In this document: positions 32,391-40,205 of the stretch, one piece after another
How the letters are laid out: every line of letters starts with the position of its first letter
Numbering within the stretch: the stretch's first letter is position 1
DNA from: Chloroflexota bacterium
GTDB taxonomy: Bacteria > Chloroflexota > Anaerolineae > Promineifilales > Promineifilaceae
DNA: 53,986 nucleotides
Reading direction: 5' to 3'
NCBI GenBank assembly: GCA_020628815.1
Contig: JAHDEN010000015.1
Location: 1-53,986 of the forward strand
Notes under the pieces: model-generated
Told to the model about the DNA's origin: nothing
Seen by the model: only the letters and a program-made list of their open reading frames with translations
Database searches by the model: none
Made by a program: the position numbers and the translations under genes

Positions 32391-32906
32391 TCATGACATG
32401 ATCAGCTCTTTTCCGCTAAATAACCTTTCTAATTTTTTCTTTTGCTGAGCGGCTTGGACTCTAAAAGAACTCAATGTTCCCAACAGACTAATAACTAGAA
32501 GAAAGAAAAACGCGAGAATACATTCGAGAAACAGGCCCAATGATCCTTCTAAGAAAAAACTGACTACACGTGCCACGAATCCTATGGTGATCCCCCCAAA
32601 CCCTAAGAGCATAAAAAGTAATGCAATTGGGCGTGGTCCTATTTCCACATGAATTATTGTCTTTGTTCCAATGCGGTGAAATCTCCCAGTAATTAATGGC
32701 AAAAATGGGTCACCCTTCAACCTTTTGTTGCGTCTTATTCTGAATTCTTTGATGTTTACTTGGCCACGATATTCATAAGTACGGTAAATGGGTTTGTGCA
32801 ACCATGCCAGATGGTGCTGATCCACTTTTTTACTCAACCGTTCTACAAGTTTTTCCGGTGGCAAGGATGTTTCGATCTGAAATGAATCGTAAGGTAGTAG
32901 CCTCAT
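32391..32906 (-). CDS. Hypothetical membrane protein
   Basis: A 171-aa protein. About 75 residues of N-terminal soluble region (MRLLPYDSFQIETSLPPEKLVERLSK..., basic, with YRGQVNIKEFRIRRNKRLKG) are followed by two adjacent transmembrane helices (about 92-140) and a basic cytoplasmic tail. The N-terminal part looks like a small PH-like or lipid-associated beta domain, but I recognise no family. AT-rich compared with the flanks, with no CGGCCG. A gene with the same general plan (membrane pair plus basic beta domain, different order) lies at 41258-41845. Confidence 0.65.
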   Translation of the reverse strand: MRLLPYDSFQIETSLPPEKLVERLSKKVDQHHLAWLHKPIYRTYEYRGQVNIKEFRIRRNKRLKGDPFLPLITGRFHRIGTKTIIHVEIGPRPIALLFMLLGFGGITIGFVARVVSFFLEGSLGLFLECILAFFFLLVISLLGTLSSFRVQAAQQKKKLERLFSGKELIMS

Positions 32907-32961
32907 GCGTGTCTCCTGTTAGTTATATCTCCCTATACGTAGAATCCCACTTTTTGTTTGA

Positions 32962-34884
32962 CTATCGCAGATCGACCTCGACAAAATCCCCGGCCGGATT
33001 TGCGGCCGCGTCTAACACCGGCACCGCTTCACCCGACGGGTAAATGTACATCCCAAAGATCATGCTTGCTGGGTCAGCATCAATTGCGATGTCAGGCTCA
33101 AACAGGCTCACAACAATATCATTCGGCCGCCACTGGCTGGGTGGAAACGCCCCGATGTCCGCTTGCCCTATTTTGTTTCTATCTGCATCAAACAGTTGAT
33201 TGGTTAGGTGATAATCAGGCTGAAATGCTTCTCCTGTGCGCCAAACCAAACTTGTAGGATTGGTTGAATCCGGTCCGGCATATCCTAGCAGATTGACAAA
33301 GTTGCCCAACAGCGGCTCCGGCTCAAACGGGGTGATTGAGTCCGGTTGTACACTACCTTCCAGCGCAAAAACTAGCGATCCTAAACCCGCACGGGATTTG
33401 CCAGCCCAAGCTGTTTGGGTGCGATCTGAATAGATTGAAGTTGCCGCGAGCTCATTGACCGTGATGAGAACAACGCTGTTTTCGGCCGGAAAGACCGCTG
33501 TGTGATCCCCATCCACAAAACGACGCGGATGATTGCGCAGATGAAAATCATAAATCGCTGCATCCGAATCAATTAGGGGATCGGTCCCATCACTCATAAC
33601 TAAAACTTGATTGGCTCCAGCGTCAGCCATCTGTCGCTCGATCTCTGCAACTGTTTCTAGCTGCATGTAGACCGGATCGCCAAAGCCGCCGACGGTGTTG
33701 TTTTGATCCAAAAATCGGAGCATGTTGAGATTGGCATAAGCGAAAATCCCGGCCGTGATTGCAACCAATCCCACCAACCCCCATTGCAACTTTTGATTAC
33801 CCAACCGTTCAACCGCTAGCCCAGCCAAAATATAACCGACCGGATAAATCGGTAGCATGTAGTGCAGCTCTGGCTGAACGGGGAACCAGAGGAAAGTAGC
33901 GATGGGAACGACGAGCCAAGTTAAAAGGAGAATGGAGAAAGGGGGAAAAGGGGTATCGCCGGATGACCGATCAATCGAAAATCGAAAATCGAAAATCGTT
34001 AATCCAAGGCCCGCTAAGGCCGCCAGCCCCCAGACCCAAAAGATCCAGCTGGTGGGTGGGAGCTGGGCCAAGAAATTTTGGAACTCAGCTCCGGTGATGG
34101 CATGGAACTGCCAGCCGGTGGTGAGCCGCACTGCATGTAGTAGCGGCTCCCAACTGAATGTGATGCTTCGGTCGCCGCCGGAACTGAGCACGCTTAACCC
34201 ACTTGACCGAGCAAAGATGTAATAGATAAATGGCGCAAGGGTCAGCAGGGCGACTGCGCATCCCACAAAAAAAGCGCGCCAGGGCATTTTGCGCCAGAAA
34301 ATAGCGCATAAAACGGCCGAGCCAGCCAGTAGGCTAATGGCTGCCAGATGAATTTGAAAAGCAAACACCCCGGCCGCAATATGCACAATGAGCCACTTTT
34401 TGCGATCTTCAACAAAGGTCAACGCGGCCGAAAAAGCCCAAACCATCACAAAAAATGGGAGCAGGTTTTGGGCCCAGATTTTGCGCGAGTGGACAATGGC
34501 CCACGGGCTAACGGCAAACATCAGGGTGGCAACGATGGCACCGGTGCGGCCGACGTAGCGCCGGGTAAAGAAATAGCACAGCAACACAGCGGCCGTGTTC
34601 AGCAGGCCGGTAAAAATCGTGGCCGAGTAGATGTGTTTCCAGAAAAAGAGGGGGAGTGCGTAGCTCCAAACGCTGGCCGGAAAGTTAGGAATACCGACCG
34701 AACTGCTGATGCCTCGTATCGGGAATGTTTTGAACTCCGCCATCTCAATCGCCAGAGTCATGAGCCGTGCTTCATCCGCTTTAAACTCGGTGATGCCGGG
34801 CCAAATGGTGCGCAGTAGCCCCGCCAGTAAAACGATGGCGGTGACGGTTAGGATTTCCCAGAGGGGGATCGGCCGTTTTTGCAT
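32962..34884 (-). CDS. GT-C glycosyltransferase (GT39/ArnT-like, PMT_2 family)
   Basis: A 640-aa polytopic enzyme. About ten transmembrane helices occupy residues 10-415. The first loop carries TEFKADEARLMTLAIEMAE, matching the catalytic acidic 'DE' of polyprenol-phosphate-sugar-dependent GT-C enzymes. A large extracytoplasmic domain of about 230 residues follows (from YMQLETVAEIERQMADAGANQVLV). It should transfer a sugar from a lipid-phosphate donor to a protein or glycolipid outside the membrane. The frame opens at 34926, but ATG 34884 is 7 nt after a TAAACT box. An AATCGAA heptamer array is embedded in the coding region (33973-34000). Confidence 0.9.
   Translation of the reverse strand: MQKRPIPLWEILTVTAIVLLAGLLRTIWPGITEFKADEARLMTLAIEMAEFKTFPIRGISSSVGIPNFPASVWSYALPLFFWKHIYSATIFTGLLNTAAVLLCYFFTRRYVGRTGAIVATLMFAVSPWAIVHSRKIWAQNLLPFFVMVWAFSAALTFVEDRKKWLIVHIAAGVFAFQIHLAAISLLAGSAVLCAIFWRKMPWRAFFVGCAVALLTLAPFIYYIFARSSGLSVLSSGGDRSITFSWEPLLHAVRLTTGWQFHAITGAEFQNFLAQLPPTSWIFWVWGLAALAGLGLTIFDFRFSIDRSSGDTPFPPFSILLLTWLVVPIATFLWFPVQPELHYMLPIYPVGYILAGLAVERLGNQKLQWGLVGLVAITAGIFAYANLNMLRFLDQNNTVGGFGDPVYMQLETVAEIERQMADAGANQVLVMSDGTDPLIDSDAAIYDFHLRNHPRRFVDGDHTAVFPAENSVVLITVNELAATSIYSDRTQTAWAGKSRAGLGSLVFALEGSVQPDSITPFEPEPLLGNFVNLLGYAGPDSTNPTSLVWRTGEAFQPDYHLTNQLFDADRNKIGQADIGAFPPSQWRPNDIVVSLFEPDIAIDADPASMIFGMYIYPSGEAVPVLDAAANPAGDFVEVDLR
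33973..34000. repeat. AATCGAA heptamer array inside GT-C gene
   Basis: Three AATCGAA units and a fourth ending AATCGTT run without gap inside the coding sequence, encoding part of the loop LTIFDFRFSIDRS between membrane helices. The same sequence style (AATCG/CGATTTTC) otherwise appears in intergenic spacers here. Confidence 0.85.
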
Positions 34885-34891
34885 GGTCCCA

Positions 34892-34897
34892 AGTTTA
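34892..34897 (-). promoter_or_regulatory. Candidate -10 box (TAAACT) 7 nt from GT-C ATG
   Basis: On the minus strand TAAACT is followed by TGGGACC and then the ATG. No Shine-Dalgarno, consistent with a leaderless mRNA. Confidence 0.45.
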
Positions 34898-35004
34898 TCA
34901 TGCAAGATCCAGGATGCAGGACGCAACGGCCGTTTTGTTACTTTACGTCTGAAAATAGTCTTTATAAATTATTTGAGCCCAAATACCTAACTTGAAATCA
35001 ACTC

Positions 35005-35050
35005 GAGCGGTGTCATCGGGCCTTTAGGCCTTAGATGACACCGCTCTTTT
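35005..35050 (+). terminator. Strong hairpin with U-run on the plus strand, no plus gene upstream
   Basis: GAGCGGTGTCAT and ATGACACCGCTC form a perfect 12-bp stem with an inner GGCCTttAGGCC-type stem, followed by TTTT. Read leftward there is no U-run. It lies downstream of the leftward MOSC gene but has the wrong polarity for it, so it may end an unrecognised plus-strand transcript or work with the A-rich flank. Confidence 0.75.
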
Positions 35051-35113
35051 GGAAGACAGAGGTTATTTATTAATTGTTTAACGGAACGCATTTACGTGTG
35101 TAAATGAAGCGAC

Positions 35114-35656
35114 TTACACCCTCTCTAACCTGTGATGTGGCTCAGGTGGCAATTCTACTCGAATCTCATCCCCAACTTTTACCCTTCCACCTTCAAGTAC
35201 AATCCCCATAATGCCCGCTTTACGGATTAGGTTTCCCTCTGTATCTGTATCCAGTGTGGCGGCCATCAACCCATCTTGAAAATTGTCGAGCTGTTTGCAC
35301 GGATTGCGCAGACCGGTGATTTGGACTGCGGCCGTTACTCCGATTTTGAGCACTGTGTCACGTGGCAAAGCCAGCAGGTCTATCCCGGCCGTGGTGATGT
35401 TTTCACCTACGTCGCCCGGATTGACGCTGAACCCTTTTTTTGCCACCTCATCAAACAGTTCGTAGTGCACCAAATGCACTTGGCGCAGATTAGGCTGGGC
35501 CGGGTCCGCTTTTACTCTGGATCGATGCTTAACGGTGACTCCCATGTGGGCATCCCCCTCAACGCCAAGCCCTTTGAGCAGGGTGATTTCGTCTTTTGAA
35601 AACTTGCTAAAGGTGTGAGTTTTGCTGATGTGAACGGCGGTTACTTTTGCAGACAT
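35114..35656 (-). CDS. MOSC-domain protein
   Basis: A 180-aa MOSC (molybdenum-cofactor sulfurase C-terminal) protein. It has VHISKTHTFSK, GVEGDAHMGVTVKHRSR, the conserved NPGDVGENITTAGIDLLALP stretch, and the Cys-bearing GLRNPCKQLDNFQ that coordinates or delivers sulfur, ending MGIVLEGGRVKVGDEI. Stand-alone MOSC proteins of this size (YiiM/YuaD-like) are linked to molybdenum cofactor-dependent detoxification of N-hydroxylated compounds. It shares strand and close spacing (29 nt) with the GHMP kinase but is separated from it by the AGACCAG hairpin. Confidence 0.93.
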   Translation of the reverse strand: MSAKVTAVHISKTHTFSKFSKDEITLLKGLGVEGDAHMGVTVKHRSRVKADPAQPNLRQVHLVHYELFDEVAKKGFSVNPGDVGENITTAGIDLLALPRDTVLKIGVTAAVQITGLRNPCKQLDNFQDGLMAATLDTDTEGNLIRKAGIMGIVLEGGRVKVGDEIRVELPPEPHHRLERV

Positions 35657-35671
35657 AATCGTGTGTGCACT

Positions 35672-35704
35672 AGACCAATTAGGCTTTAAAAACCTGACTG
35701 GTCT
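35672..35704. repeat. AGACCAG hairpin, copy 2, overlapping the GHMP kinase stop
   Basis: AGACCAATTAGG / CCTGACTGGTCT, an imperfect stem of the same family as 24309-24341 and 50262-50294. The right arm encodes the last residues (DQSGF) and stop codon of the GHMP kinase. Confidence 0.8.
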
Positions 35705-36735
35705 TCATGAATAATCAAGCCTTCGTGTGCCAATGTGATCGGCACAATTTGCCAAGTTTTATTTTCTTGCAGGATGGCGGTTGCCAAGTCAACTTTGGTT
35801 TGCTGGTTCCCATCGGTCAACAGCGTAACCGAGCCGCCGTCACCACCAGCCCCGTTTATTTTGTGCCCCAGCGTGCCAAACTGCCGGCCGATTTTGATCA
35901 CACGCCCGGCCGCTGGGCAAATTAGCTCTGGGTGCAGCATCCGTTGTCCGGCCGTGTTTTGCACCATCGCTTGCCCCAATCCCACAAAGTCCCCCAGCTC
36001 AAGACAGCGATAGCTGGCTTGAGCCGTTTGGCGTAACGCATCGATCGGTTTGGCCATGGGGCCGATGTCTTCCATTTCTCGAATCACTTTTTCATGCACG
36101 GCCGACGAGCTATGCGGTTTGCCCAAATAAATCAGCATCAGCCGTTGTTCCAGCTCTTGTTGGATCGCTTCTGACAAATCCAACTGTTCTACACTTGCAT
36201 GTGGATACGCATCCATGTGAATTAAGTTGACGCCACCAAACGCGGCCGCGATTTGATCCTGAATCCCGCTTTGCTGGCCCAACTGCTCTGTTTCAACCCG
36301 CCACGCGGCCCGAGCCAGTTTGTGGGGGGACAAACGGCCGGGAGTTAATGCGTCTAACGCACCGGCTAATGCCACACAGGCTGCGGCCGAGGTGCCGGTG
36401 CTCGCTCCGTACGGTGCATCGGACCAGATGGTGATGTCGAGGGCCACATGCTTTGGCATACCGATTTCTGCGATAGTCGCCTCGAGCAGTGGGTGTTTGC
36501 CCCACGTTTTTGTGCTGATTCCGGTTGGGCAATAGCTGTCCCCAAAGTTTTTTGCGTGGATGGTGATTGGCGGCCGGTCGATTGTTTGCTCAAAGGCAAG
36601 TAACTCTACATGCACACGGGGTTCGATGGCGATGTGGAAGATTTTGCCTGTTTCAGCAAACCAGGTGTCGGTCCAGCCACCGTTGTCGCAGATGCGGGTG
36701 GGAGCACTGGAGGAGATTTTTCTAGATAGGGACAT
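35686..36735 (-). CDS. GHMP-family sugar kinase
   Basis: A 349-aa GHMP kinase. The N-terminal APTRICDNGGWTDT is the substrate-binding opening seen in fucose/heptose (HddA/FKP-like) kinases. The phosphate loop is DAPYGASTGTSAAACVALAGAL, and the C-terminal motif 3 is HKINGAGGDGGSVTLLT. I choose ATG 36735 (MSLSRKISSSAPTR); the frame runs on to 36780. It probably phosphorylates a sugar destined for nucleotide-sugar synthesis. The C-terminal codons come from a palindromic repeat (35672-35704). Upstream lies the first 142-bp repeat of the four-helix-bundle unit. Confidence 0.9.
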   Translation of the reverse strand: MSLSRKISSSAPTRICDNGGWTDTWFAETGKIFHIAIEPRVHVELLAFEQTIDRPPITIHAKNFGDSYCPTGISTKTWGKHPLLEATIAEIGMPKHVALDITIWSDAPYGASTGTSAAACVALAGALDALTPGRLSPHKLARAAWRVETEQLGQQSGIQDQIAAAFGGVNLIHMDAYPHASVEQLDLSEAIQQELEQRLMLIYLGKPHSSSAVHEKVIREMEDIGPMAKPIDALRQTAQASYRCLELGDFVGLGQAMVQNTAGQRMLHPELICPAAGRVIKIGRQFGTLGHKINGAGGDGGSVTLLTDGNQQTKVDLATAILQENKTWQIVPITLAHEGLIIHEDQSGF

Positions 36736-36762
36736 TGTTGAATTTTTATCACACGATGCTGT

Positions 36763-36904
36763 GAACTTCTCCGTTATCAATTGCCGATTGCCAATTGTGT
36801 ATTGCCCATTTCAACCATTTGGCATTTGCAATTAAGTTGTTGGCAATAAAAGTTCCGGCCGAAAATGGGCAATGATCAACAGACAATGGGCAATCGGCAA
36901 TGAG
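36763..36904. repeat. 142-bp intergenic repeat, copy 1
   Basis: Identical to 37338-37479 at 136 of 142 positions by my alignment. Internal folding: ATTGCCGATTGCC (36780-36792) pairs with GGCAATCGGCAAT (36889-36901), and ATTGCCCATTT (36801-36811) pairs with AAATGGGCAAT (36863-36873). It ends 8 nt before the stop of the four-helix-bundle gene. Confidence 0.95.
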
Positions 36905-36912
36905 AAGGGTAC

Positions 36913-37272
36913 CTACTTAAGTTTTCCCTTTGCTGTGTTTACACTTGCCGAAAGAATACGTGCTAGTTGAGAACACTCATCAATCACATCAGCCAACTTG
37001 TTTTCAGTCAGTAATTTACTTTCGATAATAATCTTTAACCAAACTTCGGTTTCATTCAGCTCCTTCAATGCAATCTTCAACTTATGGATAAAATCTCTTG
37101 TACTTTCAGCGGCTCTGGCTTCCCCATAATTGGGTGCGGGAGAAGTGCCACTTCTGAGCATTTGCCCTGCTAAGTGCTTCCCTGCTTTACTGTCTGGTAG
37201 CGCATCGCATACAGAGATAATTCTCGCCGCAAATTTTATCAGCCTCTCCTGAATGTCTTTCCCCTTATACAT
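36913..37272 (-). CDS. Four-helix-bundle protein (S23 / 23S rRNA-intervening-sequence protein family)
   Basis: A 119-aa protein of the four-helix-bundle family (TIGR02436/PF05635), first known from ORFs within 23S rRNA intervening sequences and related in fold to the Avd protein of diversity-generating retroelements. Markers: QERLIKFAARIISVCDALPDSKAGKHLAGQMLRSGTSPAPNYGEARAAEST, then DFIHKLKIALKELNETEVWLKII. GGAG is 5 nt before the ATG. No rRNA or reverse transcriptase is nearby. The gene is bracketed by two direct 142-bp repeats with internal hairpins, and lacks CGGCCG, so the whole 36763-37479 segment looks like an inserted unit. The family probably binds nucleic acid, but its function is unknown. 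Confidence 0.92.
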   Translation of the reverse strand: MYKGKDIQERLIKFAARIISVCDALPDSKAGKHLAGQMLRSGTSPAPNYGEARAAESTRDFIHKLKIALKELNETEVWLKIIIESKLLTENKLADVIDECSQLARILSASVNTAKGKLK

Positions 37273-37337
37273 GTTTCTCCGTGATGATAGGTTAATAGAT
37301 GATCAATTATGATATTTAAAAAGGCTTATCGCAATGC

Positions 37338-37479
37338 GAACTTCTCCGTTATCAATTGCCGATTGCCAATTGTGTATTGCCCATTTCAACCATTTGGCAT
37401 GTGCAATTAAGTTGTGGGCAGTCAAAGTTCCGGCCGAAAATGGGCAATGATCAACAGTCAATCGGCAATCGGCAATGAG
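37338..37479. repeat. 142-bp intergenic repeat, copy 2
   Basis: Direct repeat of 36763-36904, in the same orientation, six substitutions and no indels. It ends exactly at the stop codon of the metallo-beta-lactamase-fold gene (37480). Confidence 0.95.
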
Positions 37480-38274
37480 TTATGCTGCATAAGGTACCGG
37501 CATGACTCGCATCGGCCCATCAATCACAACTGTCTCTTCAAGCTCGGTCGTTGTGATCTCGGCCAACGCATCCCGAATTTGATGTAACTTGCTGATCGGA
37601 AAGTCAAAGCCGTTGTGGCTGGGCAAAATTTGCTTCAAACCGGGCAAGGCACACAGTCTTTCAATCGAATGTTTGTACTCTGCCAACCCCCCTTTTTCTT
37701 GAATAAAAATCGGGCCGTCATACAAATTGTCGCCGCCAAATAGGATGCCCATGTCCCGCTCATAAAAACAGCAGTGGTCGGCGCAGTGGCCGGGGGTGTG
37801 CAGAACTTCGAGCTTAAACGGATCTAGCTCCAGCACATCTCCATCCTTAAAAAATGTGGCCTGTGGAAATGGGTTGATGCTGAATGGGGTAGGCAGCCCG
37901 GCCGGAGCTTTGCCCCAGAATTGTTTGGGTTCAACAAATTCCGCACAAAATTCGGCCGAAAGCCCCGTTTTGGCCCGCTTGTGATTTTCAGGGTGATCCG
38001 GCATCAGCACGTGGTCAAACTCAAAGTTGTTACCGATGTGGTCAAAATGCTGGTGGGTGTTGATGACTTTGCACGGCAGGTCGGTGTGCTGTTTGATGAT
38101 CTCTTCTAGGCTAAAAAAGCCGCAGCAGGTGTCGATTACGGCCGCTTCTGTTTTTCCAATCAGCAAAAAGGCCAAGACCTCTTCGGTATGCCCCCATTCT
38201 GCTATGCCGATAATGCGACCTGTAATTTGTTTGGTTGTGTACCAATTTTCTTTCGTGTGTGGAACTCGGTTCAT
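37480..38274 (-). CDS. Metallo-beta-lactamase-fold hydrolase
   Basis: A 264-aa MBL-fold protein. The dizinc motif is VINTHQHFDHIGNN (H-x-H-x-D-H), and further ligands lie in HTPGHCADHCCF (His), GILFGGDNLYD (Asp) and LPSHNG (His). Family members are glyoxalase II-like thioester hydrolases, lactonases and related enzymes. The residues NKELVLID typical of flavodiiron proteins are absent. It overlaps the upstream methyltransferase stop by 4 nt (ATGA), a sign of coupled translation. The substrate is unknown. Confidence 0.92.
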   Translation of the reverse strand: MNRVPHTKENWYTTKQITGRIIGIAEWGHTEEVLAFLLIGKTEAAVIDTCCGFFSLEEIIKQHTDLPCKVINTHQHFDHIGNNFEFDHVLMPDHPENHKRAKTGLSAEFCAEFVEPKQFWGKAPAGLPTPFSINPFPQATFFKDGDVLELDPFKLEVLHTPGHCADHCCFYERDMGILFGGDNLYDGPIFIQEKGGLAEYKHSIERLCALPGLKQILPSHNGFDFPISKLHQIRDALAEITTTELEETVVIDGPMRVMPVPYAA

Positions 38275-39053
38275 ATTGGTTTACCCCATGTGATTTTGGT
38301 TGAAACTGGATAAGTGATGATGTTGTCTTTGGCATATGGCTCAAGAATGGCCCTAAATTTGTGATCAAACTCAGCCGCACGCTCTGGTGTCATCGCTTCA
38401 ATCGATAAACTTGATCTTGAGTGTTCGGCTTTTAAAAAATCATCTATTGACTGAGTTATTTCAACAGGCTGACACATTTTAATATCTTCAACCTTAAATA
38501 GCTTTCGTTTTTCTAATTCCGCTACCATGTCGAACCATTGAAAATCTTTCATGGTGGAATAGTCTGCAATTAAGTTTCTTCGCTGATCCGCCCATGGCAC
38601 GTTTATTGGAGCATCACCACCGGCAATGGCGAAGGTGCCACCGCTGGCTAAATGGCGGCCGAACTTCGGTAGAACAACGTCCCAATCCATCCAGTGCAGA
38701 CTGGCACCCGCCACGATGAGGCCGTATTTGGGCTGCAGCTCGGCCGTTTCAATCGGGCTACACTGCCAAAAAATGTGGGGATGGTCTCCGCCGTTTTGCT
38801 GTTTGCCAGCTTGGATCATTTCGGCCGAAAAATCAACGGCGTCCACCCGTTTAACGTGAGGGGCCAACTCACGGGCCAGCTTACCCGGCCCACACCCAGC
38901 ATCTAGCACGCTGAGGCAATCCGGAGCCATCAAATCCAGAAGCGTTTCAACCACTTCGGCCGAATAGGGGGCACGATGTTCATAAAGCTCTGCGACACTT
39001 TTGAGCTTAAAGCGGGAGGCGTTTTCTGAGTTTAAATGAGCGGGTTTAGACAT
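38271..39053 (-). CDS. Class I SAM-dependent methyltransferase
   Basis: A 260-aa methyltransferase. The SAM-binding motif I is LSVLDAGCGPGKLAREL, strand 2 has VDAVDFSAEMI, motif II is GLIVAGASLHWMDWD, and motif III-like LASGGTFAIAGGD follows. It is of the Methyltransf_11/trans-aconitate methyltransferase-like type (H-W-M-D-W signature). It is coupled by a 4-nt overlap to the MBL-fold hydrolase. The C-terminus (AKDNIITYPVSTKITWGKPI) is basic-aromatic. Substrate not deducible. Confidence 0.92.
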   Translation of the reverse strand: MSKPAHLNSENASRFKLKSVAELYEHRAPYSAEVVETLLDLMAPDCLSVLDAGCGPGKLARELAPHVKRVDAVDFSAEMIQAGKQQNGGDHPHIFWQCSPIETAELQPKYGLIVAGASLHWMDWDVVLPKFGRHLASGGTFAIAGGDAPINVPWADQRRNLIADYSTMKDFQWFDMVAELEKRKLFKVEDIKMCQPVEITQSIDDFLKAEHSRSSLSIEAMTPERAAEFDHKFRAILEPYAKDNIITYPVSTKITWGKPI

Positions 39054-39234
39054 TGTTTTGATCTCTAGTATTGGTGGACTGATGGCCCATGACCCCCCGA
39101 AATGTACTACGTTTTTTGAAGGATGTGCAAATGTTCAAGAGTAGAATTTTTAGGTTAGAAGTGGGCGTGGTCTTATGCATTAAATCTAGCCGTTGAACCT
39201 TCATGTAAGTTTTAACCAGAGAGGTATAAAGATA

Positions 39235-40083
39235 ATGCTTAAAAAAATAGTTATTGGTGCGGTCATGTTTGTTTTTGTGATTTTGGCCGCCGGAATTGTT
39301 GCGCAAACTAGCGTGACCAGTGCAAATTTACTCGCAACGCGTACACCTGTGGTGGGTGAGTCCATCCCTACCAGAACCCCTGTTGTTGGTCAGACTGTTC
39401 CAACTCGAACCCCCGTTCCCTATGCCCCCCAGATTCAAATCTCTAATTTTATTGATTTTGCTCCGGGTATTACTCAGATCATTATTAAATTGAATGGTGA
39501 AGAGCTGGTTATATTGAAATACGGTGACACCTCAGAGTATATTTCCGTGCCGGTTGGCACCTATTTGATGGAAATTGTGGGGGTAACTGAGGGCACACGC
39601 GGCCCAGAAGATTATTTGCTTGCTTATTCGACTGTAACCTTTGCACTTGAAGCAGAATATTCGGCCGTTATCGGTGGTGATGCAGGTGCAAATCAGCCGG
39701 GGCAAATTAAAATTGTCGAAGATGACAACAGCGAGCCACCGGCCGGAAAAGCCAAAATCCGTGTTGCACACTTTGCTCCATTTGACAGTGTGCTGGCGAA
39801 TACCGAAGTGAATGTGATCGATGAAGGGACGAACGCCGTTTTTGCCGGACTTGCTGATATCCCATTTGGCACCATTTCTGACTACATTGAAGTGGATGCA
39901 GGCACCGCATACGATTTGATGGTAACCAACGGTGCCGGAACTGTTCTTGACCTAGAACCGGTTGCGTTTTCAGAAGGTGAAATCGTGACGATTGTTGTGA
40001 ATGGTGGTGGGGCAAATCAACCGGTTGATGCTGGTGTCGTGTCTAATCTGCGCAAGCTGTTTTTACCGGTTGTTTTTGAATAA
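39235..40083 (+). CDS. Exported DUF4397-domain protein
   Basis: A 282-aa secreted protein. The signal peptide (KKIVIGAVMFVFVILAAGIV) is followed by three T-R-T-P-V repeats (TRTPVVGESIP / TRTPVVGQTVP / TRTPVPYAP), then two halves of a DUF4397-type beta-sandwich (for example ISNFIDFAPGITQIIIKL, and AKIRVAHFAPFDSVLANTEVNVID with the family's 'vRvvHasPdap.vdv' pattern). It ends NLRKLFLPVVFE. Many exported Chloroflexota proteins end in a similar hydrophobic LPLV-type motif, which may be an anchoring or sorting signal (inference). GAGAGG lies 10 nt before ATG 39235. The strong downstream terminator makes it a single-gene unit. Confidence 0.88.
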   Translation: MLKKIVIGAVMFVFVILAAGIVAQTSVTSANLLATRTPVVGESIPTRTPVVGQTVPTRTPVPYAPQIQISNFIDFAPGITQIIIKLNGEELVILKYGDTSEYISVPVGTYLMEIVGVTEGTRGPEDYLLAYSTVTFALEAEYSAVIGGDAGANQPGQIKIVEDDNSEPPAGKAKIRVAHFAPFDSVLANTEVNVIDEGTNAVFAGLADIPFGTISDYIEVDAGTAYDLMVTNGAGTVLDLEPVAFSEGEIVTIVVNGGGANQPVDAGVVSNLRKLFLPVVFE

Positions 40084-40117
40084 CTCTTGTAACTTATTTA
40101 CCGACAAACTTTAAATA

Positions 40118-40164
40118 AAGCTGGGCGATCATACGGCTTAAAGTATGGTTGCCCAGCTTTTTTT
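40118..40164 (+). terminator. Intrinsic terminator of DUF4397 gene
   Basis: AAGCTGGGC / GCCCAGCTT stem with an internal ATAC...GTAT pair, followed by TTTTTTT. The mirror A-tract also lets it serve the convergent racemase-family gene. Confidence 0.92.
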
Positions 40165-40205
40165 GTTGCTTTTATCAAAAAGGCGGGGATGCATCTAAAC
40201 TTGCG

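Noticed and set aside
36763..37479. Diversity-generating retroelement
   Set aside because: The four-helix protein is Avd-like in fold family only; no reverse transcriptase or template/variable repeat pair was seen.
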